Shown piece after piece: positions 1-8,324 of a stretch of DNA of 53,908 bases. Every line of letters begins with the position of its first letter. Within the stretch, counting starts at the first letter, position 1. The translations under genes were made by a program, and so were the position numbers. The DNA is from an uncultured Lachnospiraceae bacterium (GTDB taxonomy: Bacteria; Bacillota; Clostridia; Lachnospirales; Lachnospiraceae), in the NCBI GenBank assembly GCA_902781505.1, contig CACZJL010000013.1, forward strand, positions 1-53,908, written 5' to 3'. The notes under the pieces are model-generated. The model was not told the DNA's origin. It made no database searches and saw only the letters and a list, made by a program, of their open reading frames with translations.

Positions 1-156
1 CGGTACTATGTTGAATGTCGCGATTCTCATTATACCTGAGGGCTGAGCCATTGGCTCTTTTGAATTATTGAATTTACACCATTATACGGACTCTATCATT
101 TTTTCCCCCTTTCCCAATTATCAATAACCTCAATATGATAATCATTACTATATTTA

Positions 157-184
157 TATAAAGACTGAGCTCCGGGTCTTTATA
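157..184. repeat. 9-bp perfect inverted repeat in decayed agr-like region
   Basis: TATAAAGAC at 157-165 and GTCTTTATA at 176-184 are exact reverse complements around a 10-base loop. It lies beyond the remnant of the peptide-signalling operon. There is no long T tract on either side, so a terminator role is possible but weak. Confidence 0.4.
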
Positions 185-245
185 ATGTAGTCATATTCCT
201 ATTAACAGCAGAAGTATATACATAATCTGACTGATTTGATTAAAT

Positions 246-278
246 TCAACCTTCTGCTCGTTTAGATAGTTTTTCCAC
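246..278 (-). pseudogene. Possible truncated start of an AgrB-like gene (10 codons)
   Basis: On the minus strand a GTG codon at 276-278 follows an AGGAG ribosome binding site at 290-294 and opens a frame reading VEKLSKRAEG before a stop. AgrB-type processing proteins in Lachnospiraceae often begin with a similar basic N-terminus (recalled, not searched). The frames downstream to position 1 contain many stops and no recognisable AgrB domain. I read it as the leftover start of a processing gene, but it could equally be a chance short frame. Confidence 0.25.
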
Positions 279-316
279 GATTATTCACACTCCTGTGAAC
301 TTCATCTGCTATCTAA

Positions 317-378
317 AGTATAACTGCTTATATTTTTTCTCAATACATTTGGCGTGAACGGTTCGTTTCTGTCGTGAA
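317..378 (-). promoter_or_regulatory. Candidate LytTR-regulated promoter with direct repeats
   Basis: Minus strand: TTCACG occurs twice (373-378 and 353-358) with a 20-base period, followed by a TATTGA-like -35 near 340-345 and a TATACT -10 at 317-322, then an AGGAG ribosome binding site at 290-294. Paired direct repeats one helical turn or two apart, just upstream of -35, are the usual arrangement for LytTR-family activators, and a LytTR regulator is encoded at 1446-2162. Assignment to that regulator is inference. Confidence 0.4.
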
Positions 379-435
379 AAGTATTTACTTATATCTGTCT
401 GTCGCCTTCTCCAGATGTATCCTTCAACAAAGAAC

Positions 436-1442
436 CTAGCATAGTACGAGATTTTCACTAAGTTGAGTATACTTTAATGTCCCGCTTAGCTTTTCAACCA
501 ATCCCCGTACATTTTTAATTCCATATCCATGATGCTTACTGTCTAGCTTAGTTATATCTAACAGCGGATTATTTTGAATGGCATTTTTAGTTGAAGAATT
601 AATAATTTTGATAGCAATTCCTTCTGTATCTCAAAAAAAGATCAACGATGACTCGCCCCTCTTCTACCTTCTTAGCCGCTTCCATCGCACTATCAAGTAA
701 GTTTACAAGAATGATGTGACTCTCGTAATCCGGCAGTTTATCAAAATCTCCGCAAGCGATGCATTTTACTGACAGGCCATTATCTTCACAGGCTTTGATT
801 TTTCGATTAAGAACATGATTAATAATGGGATTGTCTATATATACTGCACTTGTTTGAAATACTGCATCTGATGTTGCAGTTGTTCCAGCTGTAAGTCATC
901 TGCTGCTTTTTTCTGAGCGATTCTTTGCTCCATCATAAGCGAAATAACAGTAATCACATTGATAGCAACTAATCCAGCAATTGCCAAAGGGGCAAACACA
1001 ACCCCACTGGTTCCGCCAGCTGAAACCCTCAGTATACCTGCGCAGATACAAATCGTCAGAACAGGGATTGCCAACGTGAGAATGATAAATCGATTTTCAG
1101 AAAAGTTTTGGTTCTTGCCTCCATTTTAACTATGATTGTGATAAACACCGCCAGAAACACCTGCGCAAGGACTGTAGTTACATAATAACTTGCATCCTTA
1201 TCCCCTACAATTCGAAGAAAGTCCTTTGAGACCATTAGACCAACAAAGCTTCCTGCACCCACAAAATCCGTCATCAAACTTTGAATAACAAGGTACATAA
1301 ATGTCACAATAATTCCGGTTACATATGCCTTACTTCTCTCAAGTTTTGCTCCAAGACATCGAACCAGATACACCGTAACCATGCAACTCTGAAACAGTTT
1401 AATGAACTCTTCCCATATCATTTTAATCATAATTTTCATCAA
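436..1442 (-). pseudogene. Broken GHKL sensor histidine kinase (agrC-like)
   Basis: Directly downstream of the response regulator (3-base gap), three pieces of one sensor kinase lie in different frames. The N-terminal membrane part (1056-1442) carries several hydrophobic segments; a frameshift near 1090-1100 leads to the last membrane helices and the start of a coiled coil (835-1074). The ATPase piece below 834 has an N-box-like stretch (HIILVNLLDSAMEAA), and after another frameshift near the A-run at 630-636 a G-box-like GYGIKNVRGLVEKLSG, ending at a stop at 436-438. The segment that normally holds the phospho-accepting histidine (about 50 residues after the coiled coil) is missing at about 834. 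Two frameshifts plus an internal deletion make this a pseudogene rather than a sequencing slip. The partner regulator is therefore orphaned unless another kinase serves it. Confidence 0.75.
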
Positions 1443-1445
1443 TAA

Positions 1446-2162
1446 TTATAGATATTTAGTTTTCATCCACTGACGTTTTACTTCATTCATTTTGTCACGT
1501 CCTACTTGATATGTTTTGCCAGAGGTAGTGAACATGATTGCTCCGTCAATTTTCTCTATACACCTTACGTTCACTGCAATGCCTCTTCTTACCAGTACGA
1601 ATCCATTCTCCTCCAGCTCTGTCAGATGTTTATTCAGCTGATCTCTGATTACAAGCTCTTTTCCCGATTCAAATTCAATCCGCAAATCATGATTAAAGAC
1701 CTCGACAATACGTATTTCATTTGCAGGTAACTCTAACGGCTTTGAATTATTAAAAAAGCAAATTTTCCTGGATTCTTCCTGTAGATACTGGTACGCCTCT
1801 TCCATCACAACCTCAAGATCCTCAGCGGCATGATGTTTTCTCACAAACCCCAGCGGTCTGCATACAAAGCTCTTTGAGATATAATAATCATGATTCGACA
1901 TATAGACAATCGCAAGATTTCTCTTTTGTCTGACCAGTTTTCTGGCAACATCAAACCCCAATTCATTTTCTCCCAGTTCAATATCCATGAAGACAATATC
2001 GGTCTGTCCCACAACTTGTGCGTTCACGATATCGGTCCCGGAATTGAACAGCACAGTTTCTATTTCTTCTGCGGCCATTCGCTTTTTAAAAGCTTCTGCA
2101 ATCTTCCCCCTCATGTATTCCAGATTTTCTGGATCATCATCGCATACTGCAATTCGAATCAT
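1446..2162 (-). CDS. LytTR-family response regulator (AgrA-like)
   Basis: A 238-residue two-domain regulator. Residues 1-125 are a receiver domain with the acidic pocket (VCDDD near residue 8) and the likely phospho-acceptor Asp in DIVFMDIEL near residue 60; residues about 140-238 are a LytTR DNA-binding domain (FNNSKPLELPANEIRIVEVFN opening, VLVRRGIAVNV core). Known relatives (AgrA, VirR, ComE) bind paired direct repeats upstream of promoters. An AAGAGGG ribosome binding site precedes the ATG, and an extended -10 (TGCTATAAT) lies at 2199-2206. The gene reads into a broken sensor kinase (436-1442), so its phosphorylation partner is missing locally. The coding frame itself looks intact. Confidence 0.9.
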   Translation of the reverse strand: MIRIAVCDDDPENLEYMRGKIAEAFKKRMAAEEIETVLFNSGTDIVNAQVVGQTDIVFMDIELGENELGFDVARKLVRQKRNLAIVYMSNHDYYISKSFVCRPLGFVRKHHAAEDLEVVMEEAYQYLQEESRKICFFNNSKPLELPANEIRIVEVFNHDLRIEFESGKELVIRDQLNKHLTELEENGFVLVRRGIAVNVRCIEKIDGAIMFTTSGKTYQVGRDKMNEVKRQWMKTKYL

Positions 2163-2198
2163 TATTTTCCCTCTTTTGTTACAAATATTTATGGAATA

Positions 2199-2207
2199 AT
2201 TATAGCA
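2199..2207 (-). promoter_or_regulatory. Extended -10 promoter of the LytTR regulator
   Basis: Minus strand reads TGCTATAAT, with TATAAT at 2199-2204, 37 bases ahead of the ATG. No good -35 is visible at 17 bases, which fits an extended -10 promoter. Confidence 0.45.
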
Positions 2208-2235
2208 TAATTCATCTTTTGATACTCTATAGCAG

Positions 2236-2268
2236 AGGAAAAAGCCGATTTCATTTCTGAAACCGGCT
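2236..2268 (-). terminator. Rho-independent terminator after the HgdB-activator fusion
   Basis: Minus-strand hairpin with an 11-bp stem (AGCCGGTTTCA pairing TGAAATCGGCT, one GU pair) followed by TTTTT. It lies 60 bases downstream of the stop at 2328. Confidence 0.8.
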
Positions 2269-2327
2269 CATAATATCGATATATATCACTATATTTTCAT
2301 CTGTGTCTATAATTCTGTGATGGCACT

Positions 2328-4001
2328 CTACTGAAGTGCAAAAAGAGCTGCCCCAATGGCTCCGCAAATCTGTGCTTCTTCACAGATATAAAGTTTCACA
2401 TTCATTTTTTCTTCCAGAGCTTTAATAATCCCCTTATTTTTCGCCACTCCTCCAGTCAGAATATAATCTCCTTCTTCCCCGAGCCGCGCTGCAAGCGCTC
2501 CAACCTTCGCCGCTACTGAGTTGTTCAAACCGTGAATAATGTCTGGTAATGCCTTATTCTGTGCTACAAGCGATACAACCTCCGATTCAGCAAACACTGT
2601 GCACATCGATGAAATCACAACATCTTCCTTCCAATCCAGACCAAGGCTACTCATCTCTTCAAGAGAAAGCCCCAGTGTTCTTGCCATCATTTCAAGAAAA
2701 CGTCCTGTTCCTGCTGCGCACTTGTCATTCATCAGAAAGTTTTTGACAGCACCATTCTCATCTACGCGAATCGCCTTACTGTCCTGTCCCCCAATATCGA
2801 TAATGGTTCGAACGGATGGAAGAAGGTAATGCGCGCCCTTTGCATGACAGGTAATTTCCGTAACTGATTCATCTCCATCAGCAATATAATTTCTTCCATA
2901 ACCGGTTGTAACAATCCTTGCAATCTCTTCTCTTTTCTTCCCACATTTTTCAAGTGCCTCAAGAAGACACTTCTCGGCAGAAAGCGCAGCGCCCCCACCG
3001 GTTGGTATAATTAAAGAACTTACAATTTCCCTGTTCCCATTCATAATTACAACATCGGTACTGGTTGAACCACTGTCAATCCCTGCAACAAGGAATTTCT
3101 CCGGATGCTCCATATCAAATCCATTCTCCTTTATTTCTCTTTTCATTTCATCATTTCGTTTTACAGCACCGATTGTCTCAGCAAAAGCCTCAATTCTTGT
3201 CGTTAACTGGCCAAGACTCTGCGTCGTATAGTCCGTTTCGATTTTTAATACCGGAACCTCTAATTTGTCCTTTATTTCTGCGTATTCGAATCCATAAAAA
3301 TCACAGAACTTAATCGTATGATAAATAACACCCTTACAATTCGGATCCATAAACAGCTGATTTCTTGCTCCCGGGCGTCCCATTCTTCTACATGGAAGCT
3401 GTGCCATAAGACTTCTTGCATAATCAATTTCACTGAAGTCAGTGCTTTCCACATCCGGCACATCCATCCAGATTTCTCTGCCGGAGACACAAGTTTCATT
3501 TCGAACCGGAAGAGAGAACGCCCCCTGCGCCATCTCTATCAATTCAGCACCTGCACGTACTCCAAGCATACCAATATATGGACCTTCTTTTGCTTTGCCT
3601 GAATGAAAAGCTTGAAAAAACGCCTTCACATCAAACTTCTTCCCGGAATATGTTTCATATTCAGAAATCAGCCTTCTGATTTCTCTTCCTAACTTTTCAT
3701 TACTGCAGAAGCTGTGACCATCATGAGGAAGATCCATCAAAAAAAGAAAGTCTGTAAGCCCTGTTTTTTTTACGTGATCATAAGTTCTCCTCATGGAGTC
3801 GCAACAATTAACCAGGACAAGCTCTTTCACGTTTCCTGAAAGAACCGCTTCAATCACAGACTTTCCAAATCCGCAAAGATTCGCATGTACTACCCGGTCT
3901 GCATGTTCAAAATCTGCTGCCATGTGTTCAAGCGGCTTCGTCTCCACATGAAATCCTGCGAAGACCTCAACCGGGGTATATTTACAAACATAATAAATCA
4001 T
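2328..4001 (-). CDS. Fusion of HgdB-like domain and 2-hydroxyacyl-CoA dehydratase-type ATPase activator
   Basis: 557 residues in two parts. Residues about 1-280 resemble the 2-hydroxyacyl-CoA dehydratase B/D subunit family (FKFCD-like KFCDFYGFEY at 231-240, then a TRIEAFAE ending at 268-275). Residues about 303-557 are a BadF/BadG/HgdC ATPase with the actin-fold phosphate loops (AGIDSGSTSTD, IDIGGQDSK) and the two cysteines that hold the intersubunit [4Fe-4S] cluster in this family (C428 in NDKCAAGTG, C467 in SSMCTVFAE). Activators hydrolyse ATP to push a low-potential electron onto a partner iron-sulfur protein. The start overlaps the stop of the upstream HgdB-like gene by 4 bases (ATGA), so the two are translationally coupled and probably work as a pair. 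The substrate cannot be read from sequence; a dehydratase, a benzoyl-CoA-type reductase or a double-cubane-cluster reductase are all possible. No CoA-transferase lies nearby, which argues against a simple amino-acid fermentation operon. Confidence 0.85.
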   Translation of the reverse strand: MIYYVCKYTPVEVFAGFHVETKPLEHMAADFEHADRVVHANLCGFGKSVIEAVLSGNVKELVLVNCCDSMRRTYDHVKKTGLTDFLFLMDLPHDGHSFCSNEKLGREIRRLISEYETYSGKKFDVKAFFQAFHSGKAKEGPYIGMLGVRAGAELIEMAQGAFSLPVRNETCVSGREIWMDVPDVESTDFSEIDYARSLMAQLPCRRMGRPGARNQLFMDPNCKGVIYHTIKFCDFYGFEYAEIKDKLEVPVLKIETDYTTQSLGQLTTRIEAFAETIGAVKRNDEMKREIKENGFDMEHPEKFLVAGIDSGSTSTDVVIMNGNREIVSSLIIPTGGGAALSAEKCLLEALEKCGKKREEIARIVTTGYGRNYIADGDESVTEITCHAKGAHYLLPSVRTIIDIGGQDSKAIRVDENGAVKNFLMNDKCAAGTGRFLEMMARTLGLSLEEMSSLGLDWKEDVVISSMCTVFAESEVVSLVAQNKALPDIIHGLNNSVAAKVGALAARLGEEGDYILTGGVAKNKGIIKALEEKMNVKLYICEEAQICGAIGAALFALQ

Positions 4002-5269
4002 CTTTCCTTCTCCTTAAGCATTTCAAGAAATGCCTCTAACCGGGTCTTTGTCTGACCGTCAGAGTTCCCTGCCGGATTACACCCATCTCCATCAAGAATC
4101 AGGGTTTCCAGTCCCTTCTTACCAAGTTCTTCCTGTATCAGACCTGCTGCCCCTATGGTCGTCTTACATCCCCAATGAGAAAAAATAACACAGCCATCTG
4201 CGCCAGTGTATTCAGCCGCATCTAATGCATTTTTAATTCTCTGCTCCGGCGAACCATTGAAACCAGAATACACCATTCTCTTTGCCATAGACTCGAAGGG
4301 CTTTTCTGCATCGAGAGAAAAGCAGGCATCATAGACGATATCGGATGCCTGAACCACGGCTCTATCTGAAAATTCGAACAGTTCTTTCATAGGCTCAGAG
4401 AAAAATGGCATCATATGAATCCATAATAATTTCGTTCTGTCTCCTGTCGGTTCGCCTTTTAAAATGTCAGAAAGCAACATTCTACTGTATTGATATGCCT
4501 GATTGGTGCCAAGTAGCATATGTGTGATAAACACCTGGTACATCTCATGCGTCAATGTTCCGCCAATATAATGTGTTTTGCATGCATGGAGGTACTTTCT
4601 GTAGTTCTTCAACGTTTCATCCGCTGTCAAAATTCGTTGTTTCAGAGCCTCTTGTGTAATCTTTTTATGAGAGTAATCCTCGATAAATACATTCATCTCT
4701 CTCAGCTGATCTGCCACAAACTGAACCGACTCTTTCGTTTTCTCGTAAGGAACATCAATAAAGAATCCAGGAATACCGTACTTATCCATCAGATACGGAA
4801 AGGTAATCATATTTCCATCACAGGCCAGATTGGTGTATATAAGAAACGGTGCCTCAGGACAAACCCCTGTATCTGCAGCTCCTAAAAAGACTCTGTGATA
4901 GGAGCACATAGAATCTGGCATTCCTTCCTCCGATGTTTTCTGCAAGAACGGTCTTTCAATCTTTGAACCCGTCATAAAGCTTGACATTGCTTCTGGGGAA
5001 TATGGTGTAATTCCTGCTGCCGCAAGTGGTTCTGACGGCACAAACAGACTGGTCATAGCCGACTGTTCCGGTTTGCTCAAAACCTGAATCATCGTATCCA
5101 TTGCCAGTTTTGTCAGATACTTTTTAGAAGCAGGTACCCTTTTATCTGTAAACATCCTGTCAATTCCCTGTTTAGCACGATATGCAACAATCAGCTTTTT
5201 TCTTGCCTGATCCGGTTGTTTCACAATCTGTTTCTCCATGTAGGAGCCAAATTTCTGATAGATATCCAT
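3998..5269 (-). CDS. HgdB/YjiM-family iron-sulfur protein (2-hydroxyacyl-CoA dehydratase subunit-like)
   Basis: 423 residues from the ATG at 5267-5269, which has an AAAGGA site 9 bases ahead; the longer frame to 5365 lacks one. It belongs to the 2-hydroxyacyl-CoA dehydratase D-component superfamily. Cysteines at 122, 137, 150, 230, 316, 360, 368 and 397 are candidates for cluster ligands, and the C-terminus carries SHWGCKTT (364-371) and LDGDGCNPAGNSDGQTKTR (392-410), followed by EAFLEML. From memory that ending resembles E. coli YjiM and the double-cubane-cluster proteins (DCCP) more than classical dehydratase subunits. The following gene supplies the ATP-dependent activator and overlaps by 4 bases. 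Expected role: electron acceptor that reduces or dehydrates a small or CoA-bound substrate in the cytoplasm. The true substrate is unknown. Confidence 0.82.
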   Translation of the reverse strand: MDIYQKFGSYMEKQIVKQPDQARKKLIVAYRAKQGIDRMFTDKRVPASKKYLTKLAMDTMIQVLSKPEQSAMTSLFVPSEPLAAAGITPYSPEAMSSFMTGSKIERPFLQKTSEEGMPDSMCSYHRVFLGAADTGVCPEAPFLIYTNLACDGNMITFPYLMDKYGIPGFFIDVPYEKTKESVQFVADQLREMNVFIEDYSHKKITQEALKQRILTADETLKNYRKYLHACKTHYIGGTLTHEMYQVFITHMLLGTNQAYQYSRMLLSDILKGEPTGDRTKLLWIHMMPFFSEPMKELFEFSDRAVVQASDIVYDACFSLDAEKPFESMAKRMVYSGFNGSPEQRIKNALDAAEYTGADGCVIFSHWGCKTTIGAAGLIQEELGKKGLETLILDGDGCNPAGNSDGQTKTRLEAFLEMLKEKER

Positions 5270-5368
5270 ATTGTGTTTTCCTTTCATTTTGGGACAAAGC
5301 AGCCCGCATTTTAGCATATTTGCACGCCGACTTTTTGTGCCTTCCGTTACAACACACAAAAACATTTG

Positions 5369-5414
5369 AAAAAGACACCCAGCACAGATTAAACCTGAAA
5401 TACCGAGTGTCTTT
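5369..5414 (-). terminator. Terminator between the ThDP-enzyme operon and the HgdB module
   Basis: Minus-strand stem AAAGACACTC pairing GGGTGTCTTT (10 pairs, one GU) around a 25-base loop, then TTTTTC. It separates the long operon from 11.1 kb from the HgdB genes, which should then have their own promoter between 5369 and 5290. Confidence 0.7.
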
Positions 5415-5428
5415 ATCTTATATTGATT

Positions 5429-5479
5429 TTAGTATGACATCTTCAGCCCAATACTCATTCGTATAAATGGTGAACTCAT
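5429..5479 (-). CDS. Possible 16-residue small protein downstream of the ThDP enzyme
   Basis: The frame MSSPFIRMSIGLKMSY starts 28 bases after the ThDP-enzyme stop. It is preceded by ACAGGAGGTATAT, a near-ideal ribosome binding site with correct spacing, and is followed by a terminator within 20 bases. Such a strong site with no longer gene behind it suggests either a real small protein or the stub of a deleted gene. I do not recognise the peptide. Confidence 0.35.
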   Translation of the reverse strand: MSSPFIRMSIGLKMSY

Positions 5480-5507
5480 ATATACCTCCTGTGTTATTTG
5501 TGTCAGC

Positions 5508-7346
5508 TCAGCCTTCCTCAACAAGCGGAATGAACATATTTTCCTGCAGTTCTTCTCTTGGAAGGAATGGGGCAAGATCCTCCAGTGGAGGGCTAACCAG
5601 AGTTCCGTCAGGCAGTCTCTTAGTCGAAGACTTTGGTTCCCATCTCTGCTCTGTATCGGTGAAGATTTCAACAAAGAGAGGACCATCTGTAGCAAGAGCC
5701 TCATCTACAACCTGCTTCATTTCAGCATTGCTGTGTGCGCTTAAGTACTTATAGCCAAAGGCTGTGGACAGCTTTCCAAAATCAGGGAAGGAAAGATCCC
5801 CGGATTCCGGTCCGATACCAACCTTCTTGTGTTCAGAGAAAAGATTGCTCTGAGTGATACGGATGCTGTGATATCCGCTGTTATTAATCAGGAACACCTT
5901 AATTGGAAGCTTGTTTGTCAGAATCGTCTGCAGCTCCTGCAGATTCATCATGATACTTCCATCACCTTCGAGGCAAATGGTATTTTTTCTGTCCCCGGCG
6001 ATGCATGTGCCGATTGCTGCAGGAAGTCCGTATCCCATGGAAGCGATGGCGGAGTTAATTACAAAGCGGCTTCCCTTCTGGATTTCATAAGCCTGGTTAC
6101 CTACGACGCAGCACGCACCGTTGCTGACAGCAGTCAGAGAATTTTCAGGAAGCTTGCTTGAAAGATAAGAAACAAAGGCATATACATTCGCTGTTGTTCC
6201 GTTCTCCTCCCACTGACGTGGCTGAACAACCGGGTATTTCTTCTTCCAGTTTTCGCAGGTTTCTCTCCAGGAATCTTCTCCTGAAAGGACTTCACCTTCC
6301 GGAAGAGCCTTGTCAAGTTTATCAAGGAAATCCTTTGCATCTGCCCAAACCGGCATCTCAACATGGATGGTTGGCTTCTTCATTTCGGCCTGATCCACGT
6401 CTACCATGATAACTTCTGCTGCACGAGCCCAGGTCTTCCAGTTGTATCCGGTCTGACGAATAGAAATTCTGGTACCGATGGCAAGGATTAAATCTGCATT
6501 CTGAATTGCGAAGTTACCGGCACGGTCGCCCATGTTTCCGGCACGTCCGCAGTACAGAGGGTTATCATTTTCTATTAAATCAACTGCATTCCAGTACGTA
6601 ACGACAGGAACGCCAAGCTTATCGAGGATTTTACGGAATACTTCGTAACCGCCGGAAAGACGAATGCCATAACCTGCGTGGAATACCGGTCTCTTCGCCT
6701 TCTTAATCTTTTCAATGATGGTCTGAATGGTTTCTTCAGAAACTTCAGGAGGAAGCTTTGCATCATCTTCTGCAGGATCATACCCTGTAAGTTCCTCTGT
6801 TTCAATGTAGCCCCCCTGGTAGTTAACCGGAATATCAATCCAAACCGGACCTGGACGACCTGTTGTTGCGAGGTGCCATGCCTTCTCGAGGCAATAACGA
6901 ATCTGTTTTGGATCTTCAATCATGACAGCGTACTTTGTCATTGGCTCTACAGACTTTACGATATCGTATTCCTGATCGCCCATAGCACGAAGCGGAGTGC
7001 CTGTGTAGGAAAGCGCCGCTCTTGCTGTTGTGTCATAACGAACCTGTCCGGAAATAACAAACATCGGAATAGAATCTAACCATCCGCCAACTACGCCGGT
7101 CAGGGCATTAGTTCCACCAGGACCTGTCGTTACGCAAAGTGCTGCAATTTTATTGTCAATTCTTGCATAGGCTTCTGCTGCAATGGCACAGGCCTGCTCG
7201 TGATGATTGTACGTTACATGCAGTCCTTCCTTGTGTCCTAATGCGTCATTTAAGTGCATTGCACCGCCACCTACAACGGAAAATACATCAGTTACGCCCT
7301 TGTTTACGAGAAAGTCTGCAACGTAATCTGCTAATCTCTGTTTCAT
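5508..7346 (-). CDS. Thiamine diphosphate-dependent enzyme, acetolactate synthase-like
   Basis: 612 residues with the three domains of the acetohydroxyacid synthase/pyruvate oxidase family. The N-terminal domain has the catalytic glutamate region (NHHEQACAIAAEAYAR, residues about 47-62), the middle domain is Rossmann-like, and the C-terminal domain has the ThDP/Mg motif GDGSIMMN...INN. The N-terminus GVTDVFSVVGGGAMHLNDAL is typical of a subgroup that includes enzymes making acyloins or modifying sugars (YerE-like) rather than housekeeping IlvB, and no IlvN regulatory subunit follows. It lies 24 bases after the tRNA-dihydrouridine synthase gene and uses a GGAGG site. The reaction should be decarboxylation of a 2-oxo acid with carboligation; acceptor and product are not evident. 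Biosynthetic acetolactate synthase remains an alternative. Confidence 0.75.
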   Translation of the reverse strand: MKQRLADYVADFLVNKGVTDVFSVVGGGAMHLNDALGHKEGLHVTYNHHEQACAIAAEAYARIDNKIAALCVTTGPGGTNALTGVVGGWLDSIPMFVISGQVRYDTTARAALSYTGTPLRAMGDQEYDIVKSVEPMTKYAVMIEDPKQIRYCLEKAWHLATTGRPGPVWIDIPVNYQGGYIETEELTGYDPAEDDAKLPPEVSEETIQTIIEKIKKAKRPVFHAGYGIRLSGGYEVFRKILDKLGVPVVTYWNAVDLIENDNPLYCGRAGNMGDRAGNFAIQNADLILAIGTRISIRQTGYNWKTWARAAEVIMVDVDQAEMKKPTIHVEMPVWADAKDFLDKLDKALPEGEVLSGEDSWRETCENWKKKYPVVQPRQWEENGTTANVYAFVSYLSSKLPENSLTAVSNGACCVVGNQAYEIQKGSRFVINSAIASMGYGLPAAIGTCIAGDRKNTICLEGDGSIMMNLQELQTILTNKLPIKVFLINNSGYHSIRITQSNLFSEHKKVGIGPESGDLSFPDFGKLSTAFGYKYLSAHSNAEMKQVVDEALATDGPLFVEIFTDTEQRWEPKSSTKRLPDGTLVSPPLEDLAPFLPREELQENMFIPLVEEG

Positions 7347-7370
7347 TTGTTTTTTCCTCCATTGTTTGTT

Positions 7371-8324
7371 TTATGAGAATAAGACTCTGACAGCCATTTC
7401 ATACTCATTGAAATCTTTTGCTTTAAGAAGCTCCTTCTGCAGGCGCTTGTCCGGCTGTATGCTCGCAAAGAGATACACCCAGAATTCCTTCATGCGAAGA
7501 AGCAAGTTTTTATTGCCCTGGAAGGATTCATGATACAGAGAATAAACTGCATCATGGTATTCCTTCAGCTTATCTTTTGAATCTTCAAAGGAGACCTTGT
7601 TTCCTGTCCTGATTTCTTCAAGCAGGAACGGATTTGAAACCACCGCTCTTCCTATCATAATACCACTGATTTCAGGAAATTCAGATACAATCCGGTCGTA
7701 ATCCTCTTTTGAGCGGATATCGCCGTTATAGACAAGAGGCATCTTCGCATGTTCGTATGCATGGCGAAATGCGTCTAAATCAGGCATTCCCTTATACATA
7801 TCAACCGCCAGACGAGGGTGAACGGTCAGCTCCTTCACCGGAAAACGGTTGTAAATTGTAAGGAGCCACTCCCATTCTTCCTTTGACCAGAAGCCGATTC
7901 GAGTCTTTAATGAAATTTGGATTTTGTCCTCTTCTCCTTTTTCTGCAAGTGTTTCAAAGACCTGATCTAAAAAACGCTCGAGCTCATCCGGGTCTTTCAG
8001 CATGCCGCTTCCGCGGCCCTTGGCTGTGACCGTTCCGGATGGACAGCCAAGATTTAAATTTACCTCGCTGTAGCCTTTTTCTGAGAGCGCTTCTGCCGTC
8101 TTTACAAACTGCTTTACTTTATGCGTAAGCACCTGCGGAATCAGCACAATGTCCTTATTATTCTCCGGTTCGATGTCCTTTGCCTCTTTAATCTTTAACG
8201 GCTTCTTATCAGCCGGAGAGATAAACGGGGACATATATTCATCAAACCCGCCGAAACACTGATTAAACGCGTTTCTAAGCGGATAGGTCGTGATGCCTTC
8301 CATAGGCGCCATGATTAATTTCAT
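7371..8324 (-). CDS. tRNA-dihydrouridine synthase family protein
   Basis: 317 residues forming an FMN-binding TIM barrel of the Dus family: MAPMEG at the N-terminus, NLNLGCPSG with the catalytic Cys94, KTRIG for substrate/FMN contacts, VHPRL with the conserved His, and NGDI...IMIGRAVVSNPFL at the phosphate site. Dus enzymes reduce uridines in the D-loop of tRNA with NADPH. The start ATG shares its A with the TAA stop of the upstream GH28-like gene (TAATG), so the two are translationally coupled, a surprising pairing of tRNA modification with a glycosidase relative. Which uridine is modified cannot be told from sequence. Confidence 0.88.
   Translation of the reverse strand: MKLIMAPMEGITTYPLRNAFNQCFGGFDEYMSPFISPADKKPLKIKEAKDIEPENNKDIVLIPQVLTHKVKQFVKTAEALSEKGYSEVNLNLGCPSGTVTAKGRGSGMLKDPDELERFLDQVFETLAEKGEEDKIQISLKTRIGFWSKEEWEWLLTIYNRFPVKELTVHPRLAVDMYKGMPDLDAFRHAYEHAKMPLVYNGDIRSKEDYDRIVSEFPEISGIMIGRAVVSNPFLLEEIRTGNKVSFEDSKDKLKEYHDAVYSLYHESFQGNKNLLLRMKEFWVYLFASIQPDKRLQKELLKAKDFNEYEMAVRVLFS

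Noticed and set aside
5270..5365. Longer start of the HgdB-like protein
   Set aside because: No ribosome binding site at the upstream start, and it would reach the terminator; the ATG at 5269 has AAAGGA.
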